Source: Ilex aquifolium (taxonomy: Eukaryota; Streptophyta; Magnoliopsida; Aquifoliales; Aquifoliaceae). From it: a stretch of DNA of 64,000 bases. Position 1 is the stretch's first letter. Every line of letters begins with the position of its first letter. Below the pieces are notes generated by a model. That model searched no databases. It saw only the letters and a list, made by a program, of their open reading frames with translations, and was not told the origin of the DNA. Both the position numbers and the translations under genes were made by a program. Location: contig OX637394.1 of assembly GCA_951799425.1 (NCBI GenBank), positions 39,798,142 through 39,862,141 on the forward strand. Reading direction: 5' to 3'. Positions 1 to 12,134 of this stretch are shown piece by piece.

Positions 1-607
1 TTTAAGGTTCAAATCGTCATTTCAAATGACGTTTTTAAATGAGAAGACGTCATTTGGAATGACGTTTCTAAAAAACGACTGGGTTTGAGAAATAAGTTAA
101 AAACTGACTGGGTTGGGAAATTTTTATCTTAAGGGGGCTGGGTTTGGGGAAAACCTCGCAGAAGTATGTAAGACTCTTCAAGTTGAGGGCCCAAGTTGCA
201 CCTGCATGATCCATAAATGCAACAACTCTTGAATTTGTGAAGGATGATAAATCCCTGGCAAGTTAGCAAGAATTGAACAAACATATAATACAACAGAGGT
301 GGCAATTATTGTTCTAGCAACAGTACTTCTATTGTAAAGGCTCATGTTAGATTGAGTCCTCTCTCTCTCTCTCATGTAAATATTCACGGTAATTGTCACA
401 CCACGTTAGTCGTGTCGTATATTATAATTATCAAATAAAAAAAATAGAAAATGGATAAAGTAGGCCAATTTTCTTTACATGGAGCGGTTATATATTACAT
501 GGATGATGAATATTGAATTTTGTGGGGCTCACTTACTCACTCGTTCTCTTATTAGTGGACAGTTACACCAAGTGACACTGCTAACGTGATGTAATTGTTA
601 CACTTAA
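1..607. other. intergenic, no gene seen
   Basis: No coding region is supported here. The first 60 bases carry a repeated near-palindrome built on GACGTCATTT, seen twice. A short CT run lies at about 357-373. The rest is AT-rich spacer. Confidence 0.4.
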
Positions 608-617
608 TATTTTCTCC

Positions 618-787
618 AGTAATGTTATGTTTTACCAAGTTTCTTATCAAGTTTTTTTATTTCAAGTGATGTGACACAATCTCTATTATTGAATATTAAT
701 GAGACTTATTTATTTGATGGTAAAAACTGTGCCACATTACTTGTGATAAAAATTTGATAAGAAATCTTGACCAGCATAATATTGTTG
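618..787. repeat. short hAT-like MITE
   Basis: The ends are inverted repeats: AGTAATGTTATG at the left pairs with CAACAATATTATG on the opposite strand, and complementarity continues inward through TTTCTTATCAA. The element is flanked by the direct repeat TATTTTCTCC (608-617 and 788-797), of which 8 bp would be the hAT-type duplication. It has no coding capacity. It resembles the elements at 26191 and 46971. Confidence 0.7.
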
Positions 788-809
788 TATTTTCTCCACT
801 CTTTTTTTT

Positions 810-825
810 GGGGGGGGGGGGGGGG
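810..825. repeat. poly-G run
   Basis: A run of 16 G directly follows a T run. The true length is uncertain because homopolymers are prone to assembly error. Confidence 0.8.
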
Positions 826-856
826 AGGGTGTTTGGTTTTGTGAATGTGTGTGGAA

Positions 857-1632
857 TTGGGGTGTCCATGGGCCGGGCCGAGCTAGGCCCGCGAATTTTT
901 TTTTAGACTGGGCCTTGGTAGTGTAGGTCCAAGCCCTTAACCAAATGAGTTATCGGTGGGTCGAGCCAGACTTCGGGTAGGAGTAGGTTACCCACAACCC
1001 ACGAGCCTATTGGACAGACCTTCTGGGCGGGCCTGCTCGCGGGCTTTTTTATGTACAACTTCATTTAAAAATAATAAATATTTTTGTAACTTAATATTTA
1101 TATAAATTATTTTTTTGAATCAAAAGTAGAGTTAAAATGGATAAAAATAAAGTAATGAATAATTTTATTTTTAATTAGGAGATGAACTACATCTAATAGA
1201 AGGAATACATTCCAACTAGGTTGACACCTACTCACTTATCTATCATTTGCATTCCTCTACCCTTTAAAACTTGTATGCTTAATAAATGGAAAAGAAAATA
1301 ATACATTATTTATAGTATTTAAATTTTTAAAACTTCCAATTTCGACATTGAGATACTTATTACAAAGTTTCAAATTTAATGGTCTAAATAACGTTTTTTC
1401 AAAGAAAGGGTGGGCGAGCTCTTGGGCCGAGTTTTAACAGGTTTTTTTTGGGCGGGCTATTGGGCCGAGCTTCGGGCCGAGTAATGGGTTTGGGGGCAAA
1501 CCTAAGCCCTCTTTTTGAGGATATTAGACTCGGGCTCAGACAAGTCAACTATCAGGCCTATCGAGTTTCGGGTCTATTTTTTTCGAGTCGGGTAACGGGA
1601 CCCGTGAGTAACCCGGGCCATGGACACCCCTA
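857..1632. mobile_element. non-autonomous hAT element (776 bp)
   Basis: The terminal inverted repeats read T(T/A)GGGGTGTCCATGG, and the inner ends are rich in GGCC motifs. An exact 8-bp target duplication GTGTGGAA lies at 849-856 and 1633-1640. No transposase is visible. The AT-rich middle is the reverse complement of the outer element at 17444-19127, so the two are one family in opposite orientation. Confidence 0.85.
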
Positions 1633-1640
1633 GTGTGGAA

Positions 1641-2134
1641 TAAGTATAATAGGTTCCTTGGTTACTTTAATTTGACTAGCAATGTAACACGTGCGTTGCA
1701 TGTGAAAGTTTTCGTTAAAATATTGGATAAAATACATAAAAATTTAATTGTATAGTTAAATTAGATATTATCTCAAATTTAAATTATTTGTATTGTGGAC
1801 AAAGCGAAAAATATACATACATCAATTTTTTGGCACCGGAGATGATATTGTATCAATAAAATTGTCAACATGACTATCTAAATATAAAGAATAATATTTT
1901 TTATATATCCTGTTAAGAGATGACTGTCTAAAAGTTTTGCAAATATAAGAATTTACATAATATGTTAGAAATTAGTTTGTTATTTAAGTATAGAGGGATA
2001 TAATGATAATTTATATATTTAAATATAAAAGGACATATTAGTCTTTATAGTTTTTTATAAGATCAAAATAGTGAATCAAAATTTTTTCATGTAAAGTACT
2101 TTTATTAGTAGCATAGATTTGTCTTTGTAACAAA
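1641..2134. other. AT-rich intergenic spacer
   Basis: No gene, RNA or bounded element is recognised in this AT-rich stretch. Confidence 0.4.
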
Positions 2135-2180
2135 GAAACGTGCATTTAAAAGGGTTTAGAGAAACGTGCATTTAAAAGGG
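2135..2180. repeat. 26-bp-period direct repeat (2 copies)
   Basis: The 20-bp word starting GAAACGTGCA and ending AAAAGGG occurs at 2135-2154 and again at 2161-2180. It directly precedes the foldback element, so the second copy overlaps that element's target site. Confidence 0.75.
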
Positions 2181-3172
2181 CGAAGAATTACACCAAGACC
2201 TCCTAAGGTTTGTCACTTAATTACTCAGATCTCTGGACATTTAAAATATTACATACAGACTCCCTGAGGTTTGTAAGCGCATAACACTTAGACACATACC
2301 GCCAATTTCCCTTAGTATATTCGTTAGTAAATTACATTCAAACCCCCTAAATTTGTAAGCGTATAATACTTATACCTCTCAAGTTTAAAATGTTATACTT
2401 AGACTACAAAAACTTTAATCAAATATATAATATCAAATATTTTAAATTTTACAATCAAAATTCTTGTTCTATTGTATCATTTATTGAAATAAAATCAAAA
2501 ATAAAAATCTAATTGTTTTTTTTTTAAATCGTAATTAATATACAATTATACTACCTATTGGAATAAAACTAAAAAATTAAACAAATGGTTTAAGTCATTC
2601 ATAATAGAAAATAAATTTTATAACTAAAATTCTTGTTCTATTATATCATTTATTGAAATAAAATCAAAAATAAAAATTTAATTTTTTTCCTAAAAAATCA
2701 TAATTATATTATCTATGGAATAAAATTAAAAAATCAAATAAGGGGTCAAATTGTAATGGACACAATATCTTCTAGCTTTAATTGGGATAATTTGGTAGTT
2801 TAATTTGCTCATTAAATGACCAAATTAAATTTTAATAGACAGTATAATTGTATATTAATTATGATTTTTTAAAGAAAAAATTAGATTTTTATTTTTGATT
2901 TTATTTCAATAAATGCCATAGTAGAACATAAATTTTGATTGTAAAATTTAAAATATTTGGTTGGAGTATTTTTTGTCTAAGTATAATATTTTAAATTTGA
3001 GGAGTCTAAGTATTACACGTTTACAAACTTTAGGGAGTCTGAGTATAATTTACTAATGGACATTGACGGCAGGAATCTAAATGTTATGCGCGTATAAACT
3101 TCAGGGGGTCTGTGTGTAATATTTCAAATATCAAGAAGTTTGAGTGATTAAGTGACTAGGTGTAACTCTCCC
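2180..3172. mobile_element. foldback element, MULE-like MITE (993 bp)
   Basis: The two halves are inverted copies over nearly their whole length. The left arm has a GAATTACACC start and a CTCCCTGAGGTTTGTAAGCG block; the right arm has the complement of GGGAGAGTTACACC and CCCCTGAAGTTTATACGCG. The flanks are TTTAAAAGG (2171-2179) and TTGAAAAGG (3173-3181), a 9-bp duplication with one mismatch, the size expected for Mutator-like elements. No transposase is present. Confidence 0.7.
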
Positions 3173-3189
3173 TTGAAAAGGTTTTTGAG

Positions 3190-3827
3190 CAAATTTGGAT
3201 TTTCAGAAACCAAAAAGGTAATGTTCTTATTTATTGTAATCTCTGATGTAAAACATGTGGTAACATAGTATTTGAAATAGGCTGATTATCGTGCCTTCAA
3301 AGAACTATAAAAGAGCAAAAAATAGTAGTAGATGCAAAATGAGTTGGACTTAGAATTTAGTGGGACAAGTAATATTTGATTGGGATCAGGTCAACGATTA
3401 AGACTCATCACTTCGGCATGAACTCTTTCAATTTTAGGCCAAATTTCATCGTTTAGGCCCTCATAATCACGTTTTTGCCGTTTTAGAAAAAAATGCACAA
3501 ATTAATAATAAATCATGGCATATTTTGAATTCAACATAGTCATTTTTGTTAAACTCTAGACGACATGTGCTTTTATGTTAATTATAAAAATCGCATATTT
3601 CTATTTTTGGTAATTTTCATAGTTTTAGAGATTTTACTTTCGCTTTGAAAACGATTAGGATTTTGACCGTTCCTATTTATATTGCTCCTTTGTACTACAA
3701 GTTGATTATTCAATAATATTATATTTCATAGTTTTTTTTTTACTTTCTCTATGGATTCAGATTGTCCTTTTTAGTTCGATACATAAGGAATCATAGTGTT
3801 TTTTTTGTTCTTTGTTCTACCGCATCA
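3190..3827 (+). repeat. putative 5' LTR of degraded Ty3/gypsy element
   Basis: This segment lies directly upstream of a tRNA-Met primer site and ends in CA at 3827. It has the look of a plant LTR transcript leader. The left boundary is not resolved, because I could not find a matching intact 3' LTR. Confidence 0.45.
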
Positions 3828-3829
3828 GT

Positions 3830-3840
3830 TGGTATCAAAG
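3830..3840 (+). other. primer-binding site, initiator tRNA-Met type
   Basis: TGGTATCAAAG differs by one base from the usual TGGTATCAGAG complement of the initiator tRNA-Met 3' end. It sits 2 bp after the LTR end, the normal spacing for an LTR retrotransposon. Confidence 0.7.
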
Positions 3841-3859
3841 TCTTGCCTAACCTGGTGTG

Positions 3860-6800
3860 ATGGCTAATCAACGCAATGATAACAATCTTCCTAATGATGG
3901 TGATCAAGTGAAAGAGGTTCCTTCGAGAGTCGAGTTCTTGGAGTCCCAACGACAACAACAACATCAATTTCAACAGTTCCAACAATCCTTGTAAACACTG
4001 CAAGAGGGGATTACTCAGTTGACGATGGGCCAAAACCATGGTCTCGATCAAGAAATGGTACAAAATGGTGATAGGGCTTGTGTTCAACCCAATTAAGATG
4101 AAGGTAGACTCCTAACTCATGTTTGGTCGAAGATGAAGAGATTGTTGTGAACATAGTTTTTACCCCCTGATTTTGAACAGGTACTATTCTTGCAGCATCA
4201 AGATTGCAAGCAGGGCAGTCAATCTGTTCAAGGGTATATGGAGGAGTTTCAAAGGCTTTTGTCCCGTAACAATCTAATGGAGACTGAGTCTTAGAAGATT
4301 GCTCGATTTATTGGTGGTCTTTGTTTTGCCATTCATGATAGAGTTTCCCTGCAGACCCTATACTCCTTGACAGAAACCATTCACCTAGCCACGAGGGTAG
4401 AGTTCCAATTAGAGCGGACAAGAAGTCAAACGTAGAATCGGAATTCCTTTGATTCATCAAGCCCCGTGGTGAACCGAGGAAAGCAGGTTATGGATGCACC
4501 AAGTCATGTTTCAACCCTAGTTTGAGAATTCAACGACAACGGGGTACCTGTAAGGGCAATATCATCGGGTTCAAGTCCAAAAGTTAATGATGCACCAAAG
4601 AATCCCTATGTTAGACCTAGGGGAGACAAATGTTATCGATGCGATTAGGTAGGCCATCGATCTAACCAGTGTCCTAAGAGGGATGCAGTAAATCTGGTTG
4701 GTACTGAGGTGGCTAATCGGAAGGAAGAGATTGAGAAAGAGGAGGATGAGAGTGCATGGATTTATGGTGATGAGAGGATATCACTTGTTGTTCGTTGGCT
4801 AATGTACACTCTCAAGCTTGAACAAAATATTCAGCGACACAGCATCTTTCGGACTACATGCACTGTGAATCAGCGGGTTTGTTAGTTGATTATTGACGGT
4901 GACAATAGTGAGAATGTAGTGTCCAAAGAGGTTGTTGATAAACTATAGTTATGGACTGAGAAACACCCTTCTCTCTACACCAGTGTAGTTTTTGCAGTGT
5001 TGTAGGAGAATAATTTATTTGTGAACTTCAAGAAGTGCAACTTCATGACTAATAACCTTGTATTCTTGGGTTATGTAGTTAGTGCTACTAATATTTCTAT
5101 TGATAATGAGAAAATTTGGGCTATCGAAGAGTGGCCTACAGTGAGGACAGTTAGTGAGGTTCGCAATTTTTATAGCTTTGCAACCTTTTACAAAGAGGTA
5201 TGAGGAATTTTGGCACCATTACAACACCCCTTACTGATTGCCTAAAGCAGAAACAATTATAGTGGACTGATGAAACTTAGTGACAGGAGGGTAGACCCGT
5301 GACATTCTTTACTGAGAAGCTTAATGAGGCCAAACATAAGTGGTCTACATATGAGCAGGAGTTTTATGCAGTTGTGAGAGCCTTATAGTACTAATAGCAT
5401 TACCTGATTCAGAGGGAGTTTATTTTGAATACAGATCACCAGGTATTGAAATATCTCAATAGTTCTACAACTCCTAATCGCATGCATGCCTGGTGGGTTG
5501 TTGAAATTCATAAATTCACTTTCACCCTTAAGCATAAATTCGGCTAATTGAACAAGGTGGCCGATGCTTTGAGCCATTGAAGTACGTTATTGACCACTGT
5601 TCATAGTGAGGTGATCGAGTTTGATTACTAGATTTGGACCCAATGCTCAGATGCACATGGGGCCTAGGAGACTTTCAGGTCCATGATGGATTCTTGTTCA
5701 AAGTCACACGATTTTGTATACCCCAAGAATCCTTGCGTGAGCACATCATTTGGGAGTTATATAGTGGAGGCTTAAGAGGGCACACGGGTTGAGATAATAG
5801 TGTGGTCTTGTTATAGGAGCTTTATTTTTGGCCCCAACTGAAGAGCGATGTGGAGAGGTTTGTTAAGCAACGCTATTATACATGTCAGACTGCCAAGGGA
5901 CATGTGCAGAATATCATCCTCTACGCTCCTCTTCTCATTTTAGATGCACCATGGGAAGATCTATCCATGGATTTTGTGTTGGGTCTTTCGCAGACTTAAC
6001 AGAGTATGAACTCCATTTATGTTGTTATTGACAGGTTTTTCAAAATGATACCCTTTATTCCATGTAGGAAAACCTCAGATGTTTCTCATGTGGCTCATTT
6101 ATTCTTTTAGGTGCTTTTTCGTTTACATGGCATCCCTAAAATCATAATTTTTGGCCGTGACAACAAGTTTCTTAGTCAATTCTGGCGCAGTTTATGGAAG
6201 TGATTGGATACTTCATCGCAGTATATTAGCTTAAGCCATCCAAAGATAGATGACCAAACAGAAATGGTGAACCGTACATTGGAGAATATCTGAGGAGCCT
6301 TTGCAATGAGTACCCAAGGCAATGAGATAACACCTTGTCCCAATCAAAGTTTGCTTACAAAAATGTTCCTAATAGGTCTACTGGTAGGTCTTTTTTTTCA
6401 GATTGTCTACATCTGGGCACCTATGCATACGCTTGATATGGTTTTCCTACCCAAACTTTTAGGGATGAACATTATAGTTGAGCACATGTTAGAGAAGTTA
6501 ATAGTTGTGCATGCCGAGGTGAAGCAACAGTTGGAGAAGTCAATGGCCAAGTATAAGGAAACAGTTGACAAGCACTACCACCAGAAGTTTTTTGAGGTTG
6601 GTGACATGGTTATGGTTCACTTACGCAAGGAGAGGCTACCCGTGGAGACTTATAACAAGTTTAACCAGATAAAGATGACCATTTTTTAATTTTGAGGAAG
6701 ATCAATGACAATGAATATGTTGTTGATCTCCTTTTAAATATGGGGATCTCTTGCACCTTCAATGTCCAAAACCTATTTGAGTTCCATTCTAATGGTATTC

Positions 6801-6905
6801 TGTTTCCACATGTTAACTCGAGGACGAGTTTAGGAGGGATTGATGTAGTGTTCTTCGTGTTCCTTGTTCTACAGTGTCAACCTCCAAGCCTAAATATTGC
6901 ATAGT
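3860..6905 (+). pseudogene. degenerate Ty3/gypsy gag-pol
   Basis: The order is gag, protease remnant, reverse transcriptase end, RNase H, integrase. Gag opens at an ATG (3860) but stops within about 45 codons. A CCHC knuckle (CYRC...GH...C) at about 4628-4672 has an internal stop. The catalytic RT core appears to be missing, because the knuckle and protease region is followed within about 350 bp by the RT C-terminal block VFLGYVVSA at 5060-5090. RNase H remnants lie at about 5290-5577, an integrase core at about 5640-6290, and a C-terminal pol tail with a KYKETVDKHY-like motif at 6490-6690. A PPT-like AGGAGGGAT lies near 6832, but the 3' LTR is absent or badly truncated. Many stops and frameshifts make it inactive. 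Confidence 0.85.
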
Positions 6906-7763
6906 TGAGGAAAGGATATCCTTGTTGTGTAGTTGATGAAATTTGGAATAGGTAAAGAGAAAAAATAATTTGTCAAAATTCAATTATACGTAGTTAACAT
7001 GTAACTGGGTTTTAAATGAATCACATAATTTATGGAGACAATATTTGTATCTCTTATAATTCGTAATAATTATTTTTTTATATTTACTTTGAGAATTTTA
7101 TCGTATCTCTCTTTCGAATTTATTTTTGCCATTCCTTATTCGCATAATGCATATAGTTTTGAGTTATAAAAAAAAAATTTGTCTAATAAGGACCAACAGA
7201 GGTTACACACGTGGCAGAATCAGAGATTTTGTGATCACCTAATTGATACATCATTACCTGGTTCCCATTTAACCACCAGCCTGCTATGAGACACACATAT
7301 ATACTTGGAACTGATAGATAAGGTCCGTTGCTTCATTGCCTCTGAACTCTCGTGTCTCTGTAGCATTCTCTTGTCCTTTCTTTCCTTCTTTCTATGATAA
7401 CGGTCCTTGAATTTTTGTTACTTTTTTAGCAATTGTTTTTTGGAATAAAATATCAAACTCCTTATGTGGAATTTTTGAATCCACTCAATTCTTGGGTACT
7501 ACTCACAACCAGCATTGCATAACTCTCTTTGGATTGAACTGCAACTGCTTCTCCCCCTGGAGAGAAGATCTTCTCAGCTGAACACCCATTTGACTTCTGT
7601 TCAATTCATTCGGGCCTTTTCCTTCCTTCCTAGTTGTTTTGTTTCCAACCTCTGATTCTTGCGTCAAATTGTTCCTTTTCTCAGTGGGTATTTGGTATTT
7701 GAAAAATTGACCAACTATCTGAGTTGGGTTTTTGGTGATTTTGGTAACTGGGTATTTTTGAGG
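6906..7763 (+). promoter_or_regulatory. upstream region and 5' leader of SPS copy 1
   Basis: A TATA-like CATATATAC lies at 7296-7304. The sequence after it (GGTCCGTTGCTTCATTGCC, then ATTCTCTTGTCC) resembles the leader of the second SPS copy (21737-21792), so part of 7320-7763 is probably transcribed. No experimental start site can be inferred. The region 6906-7150 is AT-rich and holds nothing recognisable. Confidence 0.4.
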
Positions 7764-10700
7764 ATGATGTCAATGACATGCCACAATCTCGAGTTTGGTA
7801 GAACTGGATTGGATTTTGGTGCATATGGGTGTTCTTCCAATGCTTCATTTGAGCGGTTTTCCGTCAGAAATTATGCAAGAGGGGTCTTTAAGAGTGTTAA
7901 TAAGGGCTATAAGGCTCGGAAACTGTTGTGTAGCCGGCGTGAAATTGCTCGGTGCCGCGTGTTCTCGACGAAGACTCCTGAAACTCTGCTAACTGGTATA
8001 TATTTTATTGAGCTCGGCATAGATTTTGTCTGTATCTAATTGGATTCGAGTTGAACAGGATAGTTTCCTGTCATTTATAGCTTAAAATCTCAATATTAGA
8101 GTTTTAATTTGGCTATTGAACTGTTGTAGGGGTTACACCAGGTCCTCCATTAGTGCTAGATGTGAAGGAAGAGTCAAGAAGCCCAATAAATTTGTTTGAT
8201 GTGGTGGCTGATGACCTGCAAATATTGAACAAAAATCTCCAAACAGTGAGTAACCCTTCATGGTTGCTGATTACCTCAGAATATAGTGCCCCCTTTATGG
8301 TTCTTTTATGACTTGTACCCTTTCATAAAGAAAATTGACTTGTATGCTTTGAAAGTGGTGTTAAATGCTTTTCCCTCTCAAAAATGCATTCGTCAAGATG
8401 TGGTAGTTTTAAACTTCTTGCTGATGGTAATTTGTGAGTTTATTGGTGCTGAATGCGATATTATTATTTTGAGTTAAAAGTCACCAAAATGATATGGCCA
8501 TTTGCATTGATCACCGGTAAACTAGTAAAGAAGGGTGATATGATCCACAGCGAGGAAAAGACCAAAATTCATGTGGCTTGAAGAAGTTACTGAAGACTTG
8601 ATTGGATATTGTTTTGATGAAATTATGCCCTTAGGCTGAGTAGTATTGCAAAATAGAATTCATACAGCCCGCACATGGTTGAACGACAGAATCTTGCTTG
8701 TGAATTTCCATGCGAATGTGATAATTTGCCGAAAACATGAGAAGGAGGGTGAAAGCATGTGATCGCAGGATCATGGTGTTGATAGTGATACTAGTGGTGG
8801 AGTTGGTAAGGAAGAGGTAATGATAGTGGTTGTGGTGTTCTTTCACTACCATTATGTTAAAAAGAGTGGAGGGTATGGCAGAAATTGTATCTATGGCTGT
8901 GTTGTAATGCCTATGGTGTTCGGGCACTTAGGCAAACAAGTAGGAATGGTGGCTGTAGCAGCTAATGGAAGACGGCGGGATACCTGTTCTATGAACAAAT
9001 TTCTCTGGCAGATCAATTTTTGATAAGGTGACACGTCGTAAGTGCCATAGGTCCTTGTTTCCACTTCCTCCCCACTGAAGATGCAAGCTTATTCATGTCA
9101 GTATGAAAACCAGGATAATTATATTTGTATGATTTGCTGATGAAGTGGAAGCTGTAACTGCTTATCATGAAAAGCTATAAATGTGGTCAGCAGCTAACTC
9201 AGCTAGTATCCTGCCTCTCTTCCCGCACCATTACTTGAATCTTGCTCCTCTATTATTATAGTTGTCTTTTTCAACAGCAACCTATCCCATTGATTTGGAA
9301 ATGGTAACCTTAATTTTTTCTTGGATTTTGAGCCACTGAAGAGGCCTTTCCCAAGCAGTTGTCTGAATGATATTGAGGGTTAGGATGAGTGGCCCTTTGT
9401 CTTCCTTTCTTTTTTCAATATAGTCAAAATGTTCTAATTGGACACTAACCTAACCTTCTGTAATAACATGATATGATTGCTCCCCCATTCCCATGGCATT
9501 CTCACACTTGCTAGCCCAAGTTTTTACCTGTCTATTGACTGGTGTCAAATGAGTATGTCCCCATAGTCATAGGTTTTTGAAAGTGGTCTTTGATGTTTCT
9601 ATAGTAGACTACATCTCAATGGATTCATCCATTTGGTTTTAGCATTTCATGAGTTCCTTGATATGGTTAGAATATGTTGTGCGCTGATATATTGTGATCT
9701 TTTCCCAAATGATTGTGCATTATTAATATATACTTTTTATGAACCTTGAAAAAGCAACGTAAAGAATTCTGGCAGTTATTGGCCAAACATTATTCGTTTT
9801 GGGTTTGCACCATTGATTGTCCACTACCAGTATCAGTGTGCATAGAGTTTTTGCGTTCTCATCTCATTTTCATTTGAGTCTTTGACTTGCACTGTTATGA
9901 ATTAAACGTTTATTCATCAAGTCAATCTTCTTTTGCTTCTTCTTCCCTCTATATCGGCCTGCACACATGTGTATGCACATGTGTGACTGGGTTGGTGGAT
10001 AGAGGTTGGAGTGTAGTGGGTGATAGATTATAGGTTATAGAGGATCAGCAACGTTTTCAACCTCTTGTGTTTCTTAACTTGGAAAATATATTTTGCTTAT
10101 CCTTTTTCATGTAGACAAATCATATGACAATGGGGTCAGAGTACAAATATTGCTATGTGCTTAAAAGTCGTGTATCTGATGAATATCATCTTCTAGATTG
10201 TTGGTGCAGAAAACCCTGTTCTGATGTCTGCTGCGGAGCAGATCTTTGATGCTGGTGGAAAGAGAATGAGACCAGCTTTGGTTTTCCTAGTGTCAAGAGC
10301 AACATCAGAAATTGTGGGTTTTAAGTGAGTGCTCTCTGATCTTTTTCCTAGAAGTATTTGCTATATGAAGGCCAGAACACTAAAAATTTCATGCTATGCT
10401 TCTAATATATCAGGGAACTTACAACAGAACATAGACGTTTGGCGGAGATCATTGAGATGATCCATACTGCAAGCTTGATTCATGATGATGTGCTGGATGA
10501 AAGTGACATGCGGAGAGGTAGGAATGTGTATTTTTTCTATGGACTACAGAAGTATTCTTGATGTTTTGCTATGTCTAACTCGACTATTATGCAGCTTTGT
10601 GTCGTATAAACATATTAGCACATTTGTAATATTTGCACCCAAGTTTATCATTTTCATTGTGCTGAAATTTTTAGCTTGTGTACTAATTGGACATTACTTT

Positions 10701-12134
10701 GGGTACTGACTCCCAGACCACTGTTCAGTATATATTTAGGTTGTCAATACAAATACCCAAGTTTGTGTTGGATGTCTGGCTGTCCATGTCATTGATATGC
10801 TAGTGATTTCTTCTTAAATTGTTTGCTATAGAGTATTTTTTCAAACGATTTTTTTCGGGATACCTTTTCCATCAATCTAAAGTATTATATCGTTATGCCC
10901 TCGATTCTATCAGCCATTTCTTCTACAAAGCCGACAACTAAGGCATGCTTTAGTAAAAACACACTGCTGCATGCCCACATATTTCCTGACTCAACATTTA
11001 TATGGGGTCCTTCATACCTATTGTGTGATTTGAGGAGCTTCAGTGGGGTGATTGTCTTGTAGAATTGCCAAGGCATAAACTATACCTGGTGTATAACAAA
11101 CTTCCTTTAGATGCAATCTTTCGGGGTGATTGTCTTGTAGAATTGCCGAGGCATGAACTATGCCATGTGTATGACAAACTTCCTTTAGATGCAATCTTTC
11201 TTTTTTATCTCTTCTTTTTTGTACTTAGCAATCCGTCACCTTTTTACTGAACCCTCCGAAGCATACTGTGCTTATATGCAGGGAGGGAAACTGTTCATCA
11301 AGTGTATGGTACAAGAGTGGCAGTTCTGGCAGGGGACTTCATGTTTGCGCAATCATCATGGTACCTGGCCAATCTTGAAAACATTGAAGTCATAAAGCTC
11401 ATCAGCCAAGTATGTCTGAATATACCCTTTGTTGATTATGATCCATGATCCTCCTGTGGCTGTCAGGGTTTTCTAAAAATCCTTTTGATTCAGAGTTAGG
11501 TGATTAGGTATCAAAAAGTAGAAGGAAATAACCTAATGCTTATTTTAGTTTTACCCTCATGTAATTTTGCGGGGTATCATGGCAGGTAATTAAAGATTTC
11601 GCAAGTGGTGAAATAAAGCAGGCATCCAGTCTGTTTGACTGTGACGTTGAACTTGAGGAGTATTTGATCAAGAGCTACTACAAAACAGCCTCGTTGATTG
11701 CTGCTAGCACTAAAGGAGCAGCTATTTTTAGTGGGGTTAACAGTGATGTTTGTGAGCAGATGTATCAATATGGTAGGAATCTTGGTCTATGCTTTCAAGT
11801 TGTCGATGATATATTGGATTTCACTCAGTCTGCAGAGCAACTGGGGAAGCCAGCTGGAAGTGACCTGGCAAAGGGGATCCTTACTGCACCAGTGATTTTT
11901 GCGCTAGAGAAAGAGCCCAAACTGAGAGATGTCATTGAATCCGAATTTTGTGAAACTGGTTCTCTAGAAGAGGCCATTAAATTAGTCAAGACCTGTGGGG
12001 GCATTGAGAGAGCACAAGGTCTTGCTAAAGAGAAAGCTGATGTTGCCATCCGAAGTCTCCAATGCCTTCCTCAGAGTGCCTTTCGACTAGCACTTGAGGA
12101 GATGGTGAAGTATAATCTTGAGCGAATTGATTAG
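7764..12134 (+). CDS. SPS: solanesyl diphosphate synthase, plastid type (copy 1)
   Basis: Trans-long-chain prenyltransferase that extends an allylic diphosphate with IPP to C45 solanesyl diphosphate, the plastoquinone-9 side chain. Six exons join in frame: 7764-7995, 8130-8245, 10197-10324, 10414-10517, 11282-11409 and 11586-12134, all with GT-AG introns, giving 418 residues. The usual length of plant SPS1/SPS2 is close to this. Residues 1-75 are Ser/Arg-rich and suit a plastid transit peptide. GGKRMRP is at 136-142, the first Asp-rich motif DDVLD at 183-187, and the second, DDILD, at 310-314. The start MMSMTCHN matches the MM start of the paralogue; an in-frame TTG at 7659 is not a plant start. 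One oddity is GILTAP at 333-338, where the paralogue and the family have GNLTAP. Splicing is inferred from homology and phase. Confidence 0.93.
11045..11200 (+). repeat. 78-bp tandem duplication in SPS copy 1 intron 4
   Basis: Two adjacent 78-bp units (11045-11122 and 11123-11200) begin GGGGTGATTGTCTTGTAG and end GATGCAATCTTTC, with a handful of mismatches. They end about 80 bp before the intron 4 acceptor. SPS copy 2 has only one such AATCTTT end in the matching intron, so the duplication is probably specific to copy 1. Confidence 0.85.

Noticed and set aside
810-825. G-quadruplex or regulatory poly-G
   Set aside because: The similar poly-C runs at 39368 and 56201 suggest ordinary homopolymer tracts or assembly artefacts. 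Nothing else supports a role.
7659-7763. N-terminal extension of SPS copy 1 from 7659
   Set aside because: The frame opens at TTG, not ATG. The paralogue starts with the same MM(S/P)MTCH, which fixes the start at 7764.
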